A DNA stretch of 64,000 nucleotides, taken from assembly GCA_016706225.1 (NCBI GenBank), contig JADJKB010000022.1, positions 806,001 through 870,000 of the forward strand, read 5' to 3'. A program made the translations under genes and the position numbers. The notes below the pieces were generated by a model. The model made no database searches, was not told the origin of the DNA, and worked only from the letters and a program-made list of their open reading frames with translations. Shown here one piece after another: positions 1 through 8,998 of the stretch (position 1 is the stretch's first letter; the number at the start of each line of letters is the position of its first letter). This stretch comes from Myxococcales bacterium (lineage in GTDB: Bacteria > Myxococcota_A > Polyangia > Polyangiales > Polyangiaceae).

Positions 1-294
1 AGCCCCGAGCCCGCCGCCGCCAGCGTCGCTCCGGTCAAGACCGAGGCACCGAGCGTGGACCCCGCGCTGCCTCCGACGGTGGAACCGTCTGCAGTAGCGT
101 CGACGGAGCCGGCCGTGACGGTTGCCCCGAGCACGTCTGCGGCTCCGCTTCCCACGGCTGCGGCGCCTCGACCCAAAGCCGAGCCCAAGGCCCCGAGCAA
201 AAACGAGCCGAAACCCGAGCCCAAGCCCGAGCCGAAGCCCGAGCCCAAGCCGCCGCCCAAACCCAAGAACCCCCTGGACATCGGACTCAAGTGA
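1..294 (+). CDS. C-terminal tail of a truncated protein, probably a Ser/Thr kinase
   Basis: The frame is open from the first base and ends at a TGA at 292-294, so only the last 97 residues are present. They form an Ala/Pro/Val-rich linker followed by a PEPKPEPK-type repeat and end in NPLDIGLK. Long Pro/Lys/Glu tails of this kind commonly follow the kinase and transmembrane parts of myxobacterial Ser/Thr kinases, and the next gene, which it overlaps by 4 nt, is a PEGA protein of the sort often paired with them. The catalytic part lies outside the window, so the kinase call is inference; a PEGA or TonB-like linker protein would look the same. Confidence 0.6.
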   Translation, partial: SPEPAAASVAPVKTEAPSVDPALPPTVEPSAVASTEPAVTVAPSTSAAPLPTAAAPRPKAEPKAPSKNEPKPEPKPEPKPEPKPPPKPKNPLDIGLK

Positions 295-1403
295 CCACCC
301 GAAGCGAACCCCGTCGCGCACCGTGGAGCTCTGCTCTGGCGCTGCTGCTCAGTGTTGCCATCGCGGCGCCGCATGCCCTGGCGCAGCCCGCGGAAAAGAA
401 GCAGGAGCCCGCCGCCGCCAAGCAGGAAAAAGCGAAGAAGGCCGACAAGAAGGCCGACAAGAAGGCCGACAAGAAGGCCGACGAGCCGGAACCTGTCGCG
501 GCGGTGGCACCCCTATCCGACAGCCTGACTGGCGAAGCCAAGGATGCGTACGAACAAGGCAAGCTGCTCTACGTCGACGGCGACTACGCTGGAGCGAAGC
601 TCAAGTTCGAGACAGCGCACGAGCTTTCGAAAGACCCTCGGCTGCTCTGGAACATGGCCGCCGCTGAGAAACAGCAGCGGCGCTACGACCGGGTGCTCGG
701 GTTGGTCGAACGATACCTGGCAGAGGGCGGAGACAAACTGACCGACGCGGACCGCCTGGAGGCCAAATCGCTGGTCGACATGGTGCGCGCGTTGGTCAGT
801 GAGGTGACCTTGACGGTGAACGAACCCGGAGCGCAGATCAGTGTGGACGGGGACAAGCTCGGAGAGTCACCGCTCACCGCGCCGGTCGTGCTCACCCAGG
901 GCGACCGTTCGTTCAAGGTGGAGAAGCCGGGCTTCCGCGTGTTCACCGAGTCCCGCAACCTGCAGGGCGGAACCAAGATCACGCTCGACGTGAAGCTCGT
1001 GCCGATCGTTCATGAGGGCCGCCTGCGCGTCCTGGCGGCGATTGACGAGGTGATCCGCATCGACGGCAAGGTCGTTGGCAAGGGACAGTGGGAGGGCAAG
1101 CTGGCGAGCGGCACCCACACCCTCACCGTGACGGGCAAGGGCAAGCGCGACAAACAAACCGAGATCGTGATCGAAGACGATCAGGCGAGGACCGAGCGCG
1201 TGACCTTGGAGCTGATCCCCCAGCAGGGGCCTCCGCAAAAAGATCGGGACTCCGGCGGCACCTGGATGTTCGTGACCGGCGGCGCCGCACTCGCAGTGGG
1301 CCTGGGCATCGCGGCGTATTTCCTGTTCCGCCCCGAGGGCGAGACGCGAAAAGATCGAGCCTCGGGCACCATTCCGCCGAACTACGTGCCGCTGCGATTC
1401 TGA
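291..1403 (+). CDS. Secreted, membrane-anchored PEGA-domain protein with TPR-like region
   Basis: This 370-aa protein starts at GTG 291 inside the stop of the upstream gene (GTGA overlap), suggesting translational coupling. It begins with a signal peptide (Arg-rich start, hydrophobic stretch, ALAQ cleavage-like site near residue 32), then a Lys/Ala/Asp linker made of four KKAD repeats. Residues about 80-165 resemble TPR helices (GKLLYVDGDYAGA). Two PEGA-like segments follow (ISVDGDKLGESPLTAPV near 180-200 and IRIDGKVVGKGQWEG near 250). A hydrophobic helix (about residues 325-343) near the C-terminus would anchor it in a membrane. PEGA domains are surface or envelope beta modules; the exact role is unknown. 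Confidence 0.75.
   Translation: MTTRSEPRRAPWSSALALLLSVAIAAPHALAQPAEKKQEPAAAKQEKAKKADKKADKKADKKADEPEPVAAVAPLSDSLTGEAKDAYEQGKLLYVDGDYAGAKLKFETAHELSKDPRLLWNMAAAEKQQRRYDRVLGLVERYLAEGGDKLTDADRLEAKSLVDMVRALVSEVTLTVNEPGAQISVDGDKLGESPLTAPVVLTQGDRSFKVEKPGFRVFTESRNLQGGTKITLDVKLVPIVHEGRLRVLAAIDEVIRIDGKVVGKGQWEGKLASGTHTLTVTGKGKRDKQTEIVIEDDQARTERVTLELIPQQGPPQKDRDSGGTWMFVTGGAALAVGLGIAAYFLFRPEGETRKDRASGTIPPNYVPLRF
435..482 (+). repeat. Four tandem copies of a 12-bp repeat coding KKAD
   Basis: The unit aagaaggccgac occurs four times in register with the reading frame of the PEGA protein, giving a charged linker just after the signal peptide. Copy number could vary between strains by slippage. Confidence 0.9.
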
Positions 1404-1411
1404 GCCGCCCC

Positions 1412-4400
1412 TCAGCGGGAGACCAGCCCGAGCTCGGCGAGCGCACGCTCACAATCGTCGAGCACCAGCTGATTGGCCGTGGTCTCGGCCAGACGCTTGG
1501 CCAACGACAGCTCCCTGCGGGCACCGACGACGTCACCCGCCTTCGCGAGCAGCTTGCCGAGCAGTGTTCGACCGGAGAGAGCGTCCCAGGTCCACTTCTG
1601 CGCCTCGGCATACGCGAGCTTCTGGCCCAGAAGTTTCTTTGCCGCCTCCGATCCGTTCAACGCGTCCAGATACGCCAGCATCATCTGGTTCAGGTTCACC
1701 AACCGCTCGGCACCAATACGCTCGGCGACCGACAGCGAACGCGTGAGCACGACGTACGCGCGCGGGAAGTCCTCGATCCGCATGAGACCATCCCCCTGAT
1801 TGTGCAGGTGGATGGCGACTTCGTGAGGCAAGCCGAGCCCTCGTGCCTGATCGGCCGCCGCCGCGCTCTCTTCGGCGCAACGCGCCCAGTCCCCACGAAA
1901 TCCGTGGATCAGCGCGCGCACCTTGGCGCGTTCGACGGCCAGCACGGGCTCCTCCCCTTCGCCAAACAGGCTCCTCGCGCGGTCGAGCGCATCGAGCGCC
2001 TTGTCGTGCTCGCCGGCGGCGCCCGCTGCCTGCGCCGTCGAGAGCAAACGCCGGTGTTCTTCCTGGGCCCCACCCAGGGCGAATCCCTCGGCCTGCTCGA
2101 GCGCCGCGAGCGCGAGCTTGAACTCACCCTGGCGCGCCGCGATCTCACCTTCGGCCATGTGCGCGGCCTGGCTGAGCACCGGGTAGGGCTGAGCCTGGGC
2201 GAGCGCACTCGCCAGGAGCCGGAGTGCGTCTTTGTAGCGGCTCAGCGCGCCCAGGATCAGCGCCAGGTTGATGCTGATGCGGACCGCCATCTCGGCGTCG
2301 AAGGCGGAGTCCGACTGGATGTGCAGCCACAATCGCTGCACCAGCTCCGGGAGCTTCGCACCCGCGCGCACGTGGCGCACCGCGTGTCCCAGCGCCTCGA
2401 CCCACTCACACAGCTCCGCGGCGGACTGAGCGCGCCAGTCGGACAGCTCGATGGCGCGGGCGAAATCTCCTGCGGCACGCTCCAGCCGACGCGCAGCGAG
2501 ATGATACTGAGCGCTGGTGGCGTAGAAACCCGCAGCGCGGTCCCGCTCACCCGCCTCGGCCAGGTGCCGCGCGATGCGATGGGCCTCTTGCTCCGTGCGC
2601 TCGGCCAACACCATGGGGTAGGCGTTGGCGGCGCTCCGGTGCAGCTCCATCTTTGCGTCCGGATCGAGCTCACCCAGCACGACCTCGGGCAAGAGTGACG
2701 TGGCAAATCCGAGCGTGACCGGATCATCGCGCACCACGAGTTGTTTGGTCACCAACGCGTCCGCCAGCGCGCTCACCTTGCCGAGAGGCAGGTCGAGCAT
2801 GGCGCCTAGCACCGATACGTCGACCGGGGCCCCCAAGATGGCAGACGCCACGAGCAGATCTCGTTCGCGATCGGGCAAACGCCGCACACGATCGATGACC
2901 AGGGTCCTGAGCGGTCGCGGCACCGCCAGCACACCGTCGAGCGCCATGCGCGCGACCTTGGCATCCTTCACCTCGATCGCGCCGGACTCCCGGGCCTCGC
3001 GCAGGAGCTCTTCGACGAACATGGGGTGTCCCCCCGCGCGCTCGAGCACGAAGGCAACCAGCTCCGGCGGAGCTTCTTCCACCCCCAGCCTGAGCGCGAC
3101 CAGGCGCGCGACGTCGGTTTCTTCCAGATCGTCGAGGGTGAGCTCGAGGTAACCCGGGACAGCCTCGTACGGCGCCTCGTCGCGCGGGCGACCCGAGAAC
3201 AGGAGCACGACGCGGCTCGTCGCCAGCCGCGCTGCGACACTTGCCAAGACGGCCCCCGACTCGTCGTCGATCTCGTGGGAGTTGTCCCAGGCGAAGATGT
3301 GAAGTCGGTCCTCGGCGAGGCTGGCGAACATGCGCGAGACCGCGGCAGCCAAGGCCCCGGGGCCGACCGCCGCGCTTCCCGCTACTCCGAGCGCACTGAG
3401 CACGGCCGCAATTTCCACACCCACCAGACCGAGCGCACGCAGCCGGGGCTCTACCGACAAGATCACCGAAGGCGGATCTCCCTCGCGCACACCACACATC
3501 GCGCGCAGCATCACCACCAGTGCACCGTGCGGCTCTTCGCGCCCGCGCGGTAGGCACTGGGCTACGTGAGCACCGATGCTGAACGAACCGCGGGCAATGC
3601 GCGCGATGGCCTCGTGCAGCAGCCGAGTCTTGCCGATGCCGTGGGGCCCAACCAGACCCAGCACCTGGAGCTGGCGGCGACCGGCGACCTTGAGCGCCTC
3701 TCCCAACCGCCGCAGCTCCGGCTTTCGCCCGACGAATTGCTGTTCGGCCGCGTCGATGGGACGCTCCGCTCCGACCAGATAGGGCGGGCCCTTGCCTGAA
3801 GCACCGACCGGCTTGAGCTCGAACTGCCCGCGCAGATTACGAGCCGCCTCGGCGGAGATCACGACCCGCCGCACCGCCAGGGAGCTGAGTCGCCGCACGC
3901 CGGCGAGCGCGGACTTGACCCGCTGGTCCTCGACCAGCGCACCCTCGTCGTCGAGGCACAAACGCGCGAGCTCGACGACGACGCTGAGGTCGTGCAAGGC
4001 CGAGTAGGCGCGCACGGCGACCAGCCCAGCGCGCACCGCGTTCTCGGTGTCGAGGGTGTCGAGACCACCGAGACCGAAGGCCGCGGCCACTTCGCCGGGG
4101 GTCTCGGCCAAGAGTCGTCCGCCGTAACGGGTGAACAGCTGCCGCAGGTGCTCCCGCACCTCGGGTTTGTCCGCGCGCGAGCCGAGGCGCACCAAGAGCA
4201 AGGACAGCTCGCGTTCGTTCTTGAGCTCGGAGAGTGTTCCGAGAACGCTGATCTCCTCCTCGGGAGGCGCGGCCGGCACACTCACGTCGAGGAAGGCGGG
4301 GCGACGCAAATCCGAGCGTGTCACCTCGAGCAGATCCTCGACCGACTCGGAGCTGGGTAGCGCCGGCAGGCGACGTCCTTCGAGTAGATCGGCCAGATCT

Positions 4401-5314
4401 TCCGCCGCGAAGCGCGCGCCCGCGACGTAACGCTGCGCGACCAGCTCCTCGTACAGCTCGCCGCTCGAGGCATGCCGCTGATCCGGGTTCGGGGAGAGCG
4501 CACGCTCCACGAGCGCACACACACCGACCGGGAGCTCGGGCCGCGCCTCGGCCAGAGGTCGGAAGACTCCGCGCACGATCGCAGCCCACGTCTCTTTGGC
4601 GTTACGCCCCGAGAACGGGTGCTGCCCCGCCAGCAGGGTGTAGAGCAGCGCGCCGAGCGCGAACACGTCGCTCTGCGCGGTAGGCGCCGCCCCCGCGAGC
4701 ACCTCCGGGCTGGCGCTGCTCAGCTTCTTCACGATGCGCGGGTCGCCGAGCCGGTTGTCGCGCGTGTGCTCCCACAGCGCGCGCACGACGCAAAAGTCCG
4801 AGACCTTGACCTCGCCGTCCCACGACAAGAGCACGTTGTTCGGCGCCACGTCCGCGTGCACGACACCCAACAGCTCGAGCTGTTCGTCCCGCCGGCGATG
4901 GGCGTGATCGAGAGCCTTTGCGATCTCGGAGGCAACGAACAGCGAAAACCCCAGCGGCGCGCCGGTGCTTGCCCGCTGCCAGGACGAGCTCACACTGCCG
5001 AGGTCTCGACCCGCAACGTGCTCCATGGCCAGGTAATAACTGTCGCCGGAAGGTTCCTCGACCCGGCCGAGGTCAAAGACCTGCACCACGTTGGCGTGGC
5101 TCAGGCGCACCGCGAGCTGCGCTTCGCGCACGAAGTGTTCGACGAAGACGCTGTCCTGGGCCAAGGCCGGCAACAGCCGCTTGATGACGAGGGTCTTCTC
5201 GAACCCCTCGACGCCGAAGCTCTTGGCACGCCAGGTCTCGGCGATCGACCCCTCCCCGATGCGTTCTTCGAGCCGATACCGGCCATAAGTCCGCTGGGGG
5301 TCGCCCTCGGTCAT
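1412..5314 (-). CDS. Ser/Thr kinase fused to cyclase-like, AAA ATPase and TPR regions
   Basis: This 1,300-aa protein starts at ATG 5314, 7 nt after dnaK. Residues about 13-290 are a protein kinase domain with Lys45 (LVIKR), the catalytic Asp155 and Asn160 (HADVAPNN) and Asp173. Three signature positions deviate: the glycine loop reads GEGSIAE, HRD is HAD, and DFG is DFC. Residues about 355-515 resemble a degenerate class III cyclase fold. A P-loop (GPHGIGKT, 556-563) opens a STAND/AAA-type ATPase, and the C-terminal third is TPR-like helices. The kinase-ATPase-TPR order is typical of myxobacterial signalling proteins. Catalysis is possible because Lys and both Asp are kept, but activity is unsure. 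Its place behind grpE-dnaK suggests a link to stress or folding, which is inference. Confidence 0.85.
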   Translation of the reverse strand: MTEGDPQRTYGRYRLEERIGEGSIAETWRAKSFGVEGFEKTLVIKRLLPALAQDSVFVEHFVREAQLAVRLSHANVVQVFDLGRVEEPSGDSYYLAMEHVAGRDLGSVSSSWQRASTGAPLGFSLFVASEIAKALDHAHRRRDEQLELLGVVHADVAPNNVLLSWDGEVKVSDFCVVRALWEHTRDNRLGDPRIVKKLSSASPEVLAGAAPTAQSDVFALGALLYTLLAGQHPFSGRNAKETWAAIVRGVFRPLAEARPELPVGVCALVERALSPNPDQRHASSGELYEELVAQRYVAGARFAAEDLADLLEGRRLPALPSSESVEDLLEVTRSDLRRPAFLDVSVPAAPPEEEISVLGTLSELKNERELSLLLVRLGSRADKPEVREHLRQLFTRYGGRLLAETPGEVAAAFGLGGLDTLDTENAVRAGLVAVRAYSALHDLSVVVELARLCLDDEGALVEDQRVKSALAGVRRLSSLAVRRVVISAEAARNLRGQFELKPVGASGKGPPYLVGAERPIDAAEQQFVGRKPELRRLGEALKVAGRRQLQVLGLVGPHGIGKTRLLHEAIARIARGSFSIGAHVAQCLPRGREEPHGALVVMLRAMCGVREGDPPSVILSVEPRLRALGLVGVEIAAVLSALGVAGSAAVGPGALAAAVSRMFASLAEDRLHIFAWDNSHEIDDESGAVLASVAARLATSRVVLLFSGRPRDEAPYEAVPGYLELTLDDLEETDVARLVALRLGVEEAPPELVAFVLERAGGHPMFVEELLREARESGAIEVKDAKVARMALDGVLAVPRPLRTLVIDRVRRLPDRERDLLVASAILGAPVDVSVLGAMLDLPLGKVSALADALVTKQLVVRDDPVTLGFATSLLPEVVLGELDPDAKMELHRSAANAYPMVLAERTEQEAHRIARHLAEAGERDRAAGFYATSAQYHLAARRLERAAGDFARAIELSDWRAQSAAELCEWVEALGHAVRHVRAGAKLPELVQRLWLHIQSDSAFDAEMAVRISINLALILGALSRYKDALRLLASALAQAQPYPVLSQAAHMAEGEIAARQGEFKLALAALEQAEGFALGGAQEEHRRLLSTAQAAGAAGEHDKALDALDRARSLFGEGEEPVLAVERAKVRALIHGFRGDWARCAEESAAAADQARGLGLPHEVAIHLHNQGDGLMRIEDFPRAYVVLTRSLSVAERIGAERLVNLNQMMLAYLDALNGSEAAKKLLGQKLAYAEAQKWTWDALSGRTLLGKLLAKAGDVVGARRELSLAKRLAETTANQLVLDDCERALAELGLVSR

Positions 5315-5321
5315 CGCGCTT

Positions 5322-7160
5322 TCATGCTTCGCCTTCGGAATCGCCGTACATTGCCTCGGCGATCTCGAAGGTGGCGTTCTCCAGCGCGGAGTACGCTTCG
5401 CGCAGCGCAGTCAGGTCGGACCCGCCATTGAGGCCGGCCCGAAGCGTCTCGAGCTTCTCGCGCACTCCCGCTACCTTCTCCGGACCCAGGAGATCGGCGT
5501 AACCCTCGAGCGCCTGCTCGGTGGTGTACATCAGCGTGTCGCACTGATTCTTCATCTCCGCCATGTCTCGGCGAAGCTGATCCGTCTCTTTGAACTTGTC
5601 GCCCTCGGCAACCAACGAGTCGATCTCCGTCTGATTCAGGCCGCTGGTCGGCGTGACACTGACACTCTGGCCACGCCCAGTCCCGAGGTCCTTGGCCTCG
5701 ACCGATAGAATGCCGTTGGCGTCGATGCGGAAGGTCACCTGGATCTTCGGCACACCGCGCGGCGCCGGCGGAATTCCGCTCAGCTCGAAGCGGGCGAGGC
5801 TGCGGTTGTCGGCGGCCATCTCGCGCTCGCCTTGCAACACGTGAATCGGCACGAAACTCTGGTTGTCGACGCTGGTAGTGAAGATCTCGCTCTTCTCCGT
5901 CGGCACCGTCGTGTTGCGGCTGATCAGCCGGGTGAAGACCCCACCGCCGGTCTCGACTCCGATCGAGAGCGGTGTCACGTCCAGCAGCAAGACCTCGTCG
6001 ATGACCCCGCCGAGCGCGGCTCCCTGCAGCGCGGCGCCGATCGCCACCACCTCGTCCGGGTTCACGCCCTTGTGCGGATCCCTCCCGAACAGCTCCTTGA
6101 CGGCCTTCTGCACGGCCGGCATGCGGGTCATGCCACCCACCAACACGATCTCGTCGATCTTGTCGGGACCGAGCTTGGCGTCGCTCATCACGGTCTTGCA
6201 CGAGGCGATGGTGCGATCGACGAGCGCGCGGGTCAGCTGCTCGAGCTCGTTCCGCTTGAACTTGCGCTCGAGGTGCAACGGGCCCGCCTTGCCGGTGGCA
6301 ACGAACGGAATGTTGATGTCGGTCTCGAGGGACGACGAAAGCTCGTGTTTCGCCCGCTCCGCAGCCTCTTTCAGCCGCTGCAGCGCCATGCGGTCCTTCT
6401 TCAGATCGATGCCGTTCGCCTTCTGGAACTCGTCGGCGAGCATGTCGATGATCATCATGTCGAAGTCTTCGCCGCCCAGGTGGGTATCACCACCGGTCGC
6501 CTTCACGTTGAAGACGCCGCCGGAAATTTCCAGAATCGAGACGTCGAAGGTGCCTCCGCCCAGGTCGTAGACGACGATGCGCTGCGCCGTTTGTTTGTCC
6601 AAGCCGTAGGCGATGGAGGCCGCCGTCGGCTCGTTGATGATGCGTTTCACCTCGAGGCCCGCGATGCGTCCTGCATCCTTGGTGGCCTGGCGTTGGGCGT
6701 CGTCGAAGTACGCCGGAACGGTGATCACCGCCTCGGAGACCGGCTCACCCAGATGGGCCTCGGCGATCTGCTTGATGGTGCCGAGTACGACCGACGAGAT
6801 CTCGGGTGGGGACATCGCCTTGCCCTGGAGCTCCGCCCAGGCGTCCCCGTTGGGGCTCTCGACCACCCGGTAGGCGACACCAGCGGTGTGTTTTTTCACC
6901 TCGTCGTCGTCGAACTTGCGGCCCATCAGCCGCTTGATGGCGTAGACGGTGTTCTCGGGATTGGTCGTGGACTGCCGCTTCGCGACCTGCCCAACCAGGC
7001 GCTCACCGCTCGCCGTCACTGCCACCACGGAGGGGGTGGTGCGCGCCCCCTCGGCGTTGGGGATTACGCGCACTTCCGGCGTACCGGCGGCGTTGGTTCC
7101 TTCGAGCACCGCGACACATGAGTTCGTGGTGCCGAGGTCAATGCCAATGATCTTCCCCAT
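5322..7160 (-). CDS. dnaK: Molecular chaperone DnaK (Hsp70)
   Basis: This 612-aa protein has the Hsp70 nucleotide-binding signature GIDLGTTNS near its start, the phosphate-2 motif DLGGGTFDVSIL, and the substrate-domain region beginning around residue 380 (LLLDVTPLSIGVETGGGVFTR). It drives ATP-dependent refolding of proteins in the cytoplasm with DnaJ and GrpE. grpE lies 45 nt upstream on the same strand, and a kinase/ATPase follows after 7 nt, so the three probably form one transcript. The length is slightly short of the usual 630-640 residues; the C-terminal lid is compact and ends in Glu/Ala without the common EEVD-like Gly-rich tail. No CIRCE element was seen. Confidence 0.97.
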   Translation of the reverse strand: MGKIIGIDLGTTNSCVAVLEGTNAAGTPEVRVIPNAEGARTTPSVVAVTASGERLVGQVAKRQSTTNPENTVYAIKRLMGRKFDDDEVKKHTAGVAYRVVESPNGDAWAELQGKAMSPPEISSVVLGTIKQIAEAHLGEPVSEAVITVPAYFDDAQRQATKDAGRIAGLEVKRIINEPTAASIAYGLDKQTAQRIVVYDLGGGTFDVSILEISGGVFNVKATGGDTHLGGEDFDMMIIDMLADEFQKANGIDLKKDRMALQRLKEAAERAKHELSSSLETDINIPFVATGKAGPLHLERKFKRNELEQLTRALVDRTIASCKTVMSDAKLGPDKIDEIVLVGGMTRMPAVQKAVKELFGRDPHKGVNPDEVVAIGAALQGAALGGVIDEVLLLDVTPLSIGVETGGGVFTRLISRNTTVPTEKSEIFTTSVDNQSFVPIHVLQGEREMAADNRSLARFELSGIPPAPRGVPKIQVTFRIDANGILSVEAKDLGTGRGQSVSVTPTSGLNQTEIDSLVAEGDKFKETDQLRRDMAEMKNQCDTLMYTTEQALEGYADLLGPEKVAGVREKLETLRAGLNGGSDLTALREAYSALENATFEIAEAMYGDSEGEA

Positions 7161-7205
7161 GGGCGTCCGAGCTTACCCCGGGTGTTACCCGAGGGAAGAG
7201 CGCAT

Positions 7206-7796
7206 TTACCCGGGTTCTTCCGGAGGCGCCGGGTTTTCCGAGACTTTGGCGGGGCCCTTCGACACGGCAACCAGGGCCGGCCTCAGCAGCCGCTCGCCCT
7301 GGCGATATCCCGACTGCACTTCCGCCACCACCACGCCCGCCGGATGTTCACTGGATTCGAGGTGCTGAATCGCCTCGTGGACGGCGGGATCGAAGGCCAG
7401 ACCGACGGCGCCGACCCGCTCGATTCCCAGCTTGCCGAGGGTGTCGAGGAATTGCTTCGAGACCATCCGCAGCCCGTCGGCGAGAGCCTGAACGTCGGTT
7501 GCCGCGTCGGCGTGCAGCATCGCACGATCGAGGTTGTCGAAGACCGGCAGGAGCTCCCGCAGGATGTCCTCACGCCCGTGGAACTCGGCGTCGGCCAGCT
7601 CACGCCGTGTGCGTTTGCGGAAGTTGTCGAAGTCCGCCGCCGTGCGCAGCAGCTGCTCTCGGAATTTGGCTGCTTCCGCCTTCGCCTCTTCCAGAGGGTC
7701 CGGAGGAGCGGCTGGGGGCGGGTCTACCGGGTCGGGGTTCGAAGCCTCCGGCTCCGCTCCGTTGCCTTCACTCGCGGGATCGTTTTCGTCACTCAC
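7206..7796 (-). CDS. grpE: Nucleotide exchange factor GrpE
   Basis: The likely start is GTG 7796 (protein begins VSDENDPAS), giving 196 aa; an upstream extension is open but runs across the neighbouring gene and has no GrpE character. An acidic, Pro-rich leader of about 50 residues precedes the coiled-coil (EEAKAEAAKFREQLLRTAAD) and the conserved FDNFRKRTRRE motif. The C-terminal beta domain carries GLAFDPAVHEAI and a GYRQGERLLRPALVAVS segment matching the family signature. GrpE releases ADP from DnaK, encoded next in the operon. Confidence 0.95.
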   Translation of the reverse strand: MSDENDPASEGNGAEPEASNPDPVDPPPAAPPDPLEEAKAEAAKFREQLLRTAADFDNFRKRTRRELADAEFHGREDILRELLPVFDNLDRAMLHADAATDVQALADGLRMVSKQFLDTLGKLGIERVGAVGLAFDPAVHEAIQHLESSEHPAGVVVAEVQSGYRQGERLLRPALVAVSKGPAKVSENPAPPEEPG

Positions 7797-7836
7797 GTCG
7801 CCCGTTCTATAGCCGGAAAGTGCCCGATCGCAAACA

Positions 7837-8889
7837 TCACGGCCTGGCCGCACGTGGCGCCTGAGCACAGGGTGCCTGGCGCAGCGCCACGAGCACGCCG
7901 CCGGAGGAGCGTCGATCCGGGGCGGCGGGGGTGGGGTTCTCGGCGAACCAGGTGTCGACCTGGCGTGGCAAAACCCAGAAACGGCTCTCGCCCGTGAGCG
8001 GAACGATGACGCTTTCATCGGCTTCATCGCGCCCGTAGCGGGTCTCTTCGAGCCAAAAGCAGTACTCACCGCTGCCGGGCGCAAAGAGGTGCATGCCGCC
8101 GCTCTCGAGCGTCACCCGACTTTTCGACACCGCTCCGTCCCGCGAAATCTGCGCCAGATCGTGGTCACCGCTGGGCATGCGCAGCTCGGCTCCGGCGGTC
8201 GGGTTCTCGGTGCTGCTGGGCTCAACTGCGACCACGGTCCGACCGTCGACCTGAACCTCGATGCGACCCGCGGTCAGGTTGAGGACCCTCACCACCGGAT
8301 GGTGGAGGAACCAGCTGCTGGGTCCGCCGATCAACGCTACCACCGGGCCGACCACCAACCACGGCGCGAAGCGAGGCTCTGCCCGGGGAACTTCCTCCAG
8401 CTCGGCGTCCTTCTGCTCCGCGAGCTCGGCCGCGAACCGGGGATGACAGCAGGCCAGACGACCGTCGGACATCCACCAGACCGCCCGCTCGGCGCTGCTG
8501 TGGCCGGGTTCCACCCGGGGCCTTCGCAGACGCAGAAGCAGCGGCAAGCACGCCGCAAACAGCACGACGCAAGTGTTCACCATCAGCCCTGCCGACGGCC
8601 AGGCTAGAGGCAGAGCGAGGGCCAGCGTGAACGCCACCAGGCACGACCCGAGCGCCGCAGCCAACGACCGCGTCGTGGCGGCGCTCGCGTGGCGCAGGCA
8701 GCGAACGCAGTACGGGATGATGAGCTCGACGCCCGCTCCCCGTCGCTCGACCCGGGAACTTGCCGCGGGGGCCGCGCAACATGCGCAAAACGGCGGTGCG
8801 ACGACCCCCGTCGGATCCAGCCGCAGCGCTCGTATCGAGCTGCTCGGGGCCGGCTCCGCATCCCGCACGCTGTGAGGTTCCGCTGCCAT
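7837..8889 (-). CDS. Membrane protein with Cys-rich N-terminus, unknown function
   Basis: The chosen start is ATG 8889 (MAAEPHSVRD), giving 350 aa. Residues 35-38 (CACC) and 61-64 (CVRC) form a possible zinc ribbon. About three hydrophobic segments follow: two at residues 77-120 and one near 172-194. The C-terminal half is soluble-looking and beta-rich (VRVLNLTAGRIEVQVDGR), perhaps facing the periplasm. It lies upstream of grpE on the same strand with a 40-nt gap and divergently from a Ser/Thr kinase. I recognise no named family; a zinc-ribbon sensor or assembly protein is only a guess. Confidence 0.6.
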   Translation of the reverse strand: MAAEPHSVRDAEPAPSSSIRALRLDPTGVVAPPFCACCAAPAASSRVERRGAGVELIIPYCVRCLRHASAATTRSLAAALGSCLVAFTLALALPLAWPSAGLMVNTCVVLFAACLPLLLRLRRPRVEPGHSSAERAVWWMSDGRLACCHPRFAAELAEQKDAELEEVPRAEPRFAPWLVVGPVVALIGGPSSWFLHHPVVRVLNLTAGRIEVQVDGRTVVAVEPSSTENPTAGAELRMPSGDHDLAQISRDGAVSKSRVTLESGGMHLFAPGSGEYCFWLEETRYGRDEADESVIVPLTGESRFWVLPRQVDTWFAENPTPAAPDRRSSGGVLVALRQAPCAQAPRAARP

Positions 8890-8998
8890 CTGGTTTCGCC
8901 GCCAACCCCCCTTGCTACACCAACATTGTCCCGGGGCTTGCTGGTACACTCAAAGTTAGAGGAGCCCCGCGTCAGAGTGGGCCGAGCCGTTGTCGACC

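Noticed and set aside
1088..2698. Long open frame on the plus strand opposite the kinase/ATPase gene
   Set aside because: It is antisense to a well-supported gene, has no recognisable domain, and its Arg/Gly/Ala-heavy composition is what GC-rich shadow frames give.
5832..7121. Long open frame antisense to dnaK
   Set aside because: dnaK is certain, and the antisense product is His/Val/Asp-rich without known motifs.
8890..8998. Sigma-70 promoter in the gap before the kinase at 8999
   Set aside because: TTGTCC and TACACT occur, but their spacing is too short for a standard promoter, so I do not call one.
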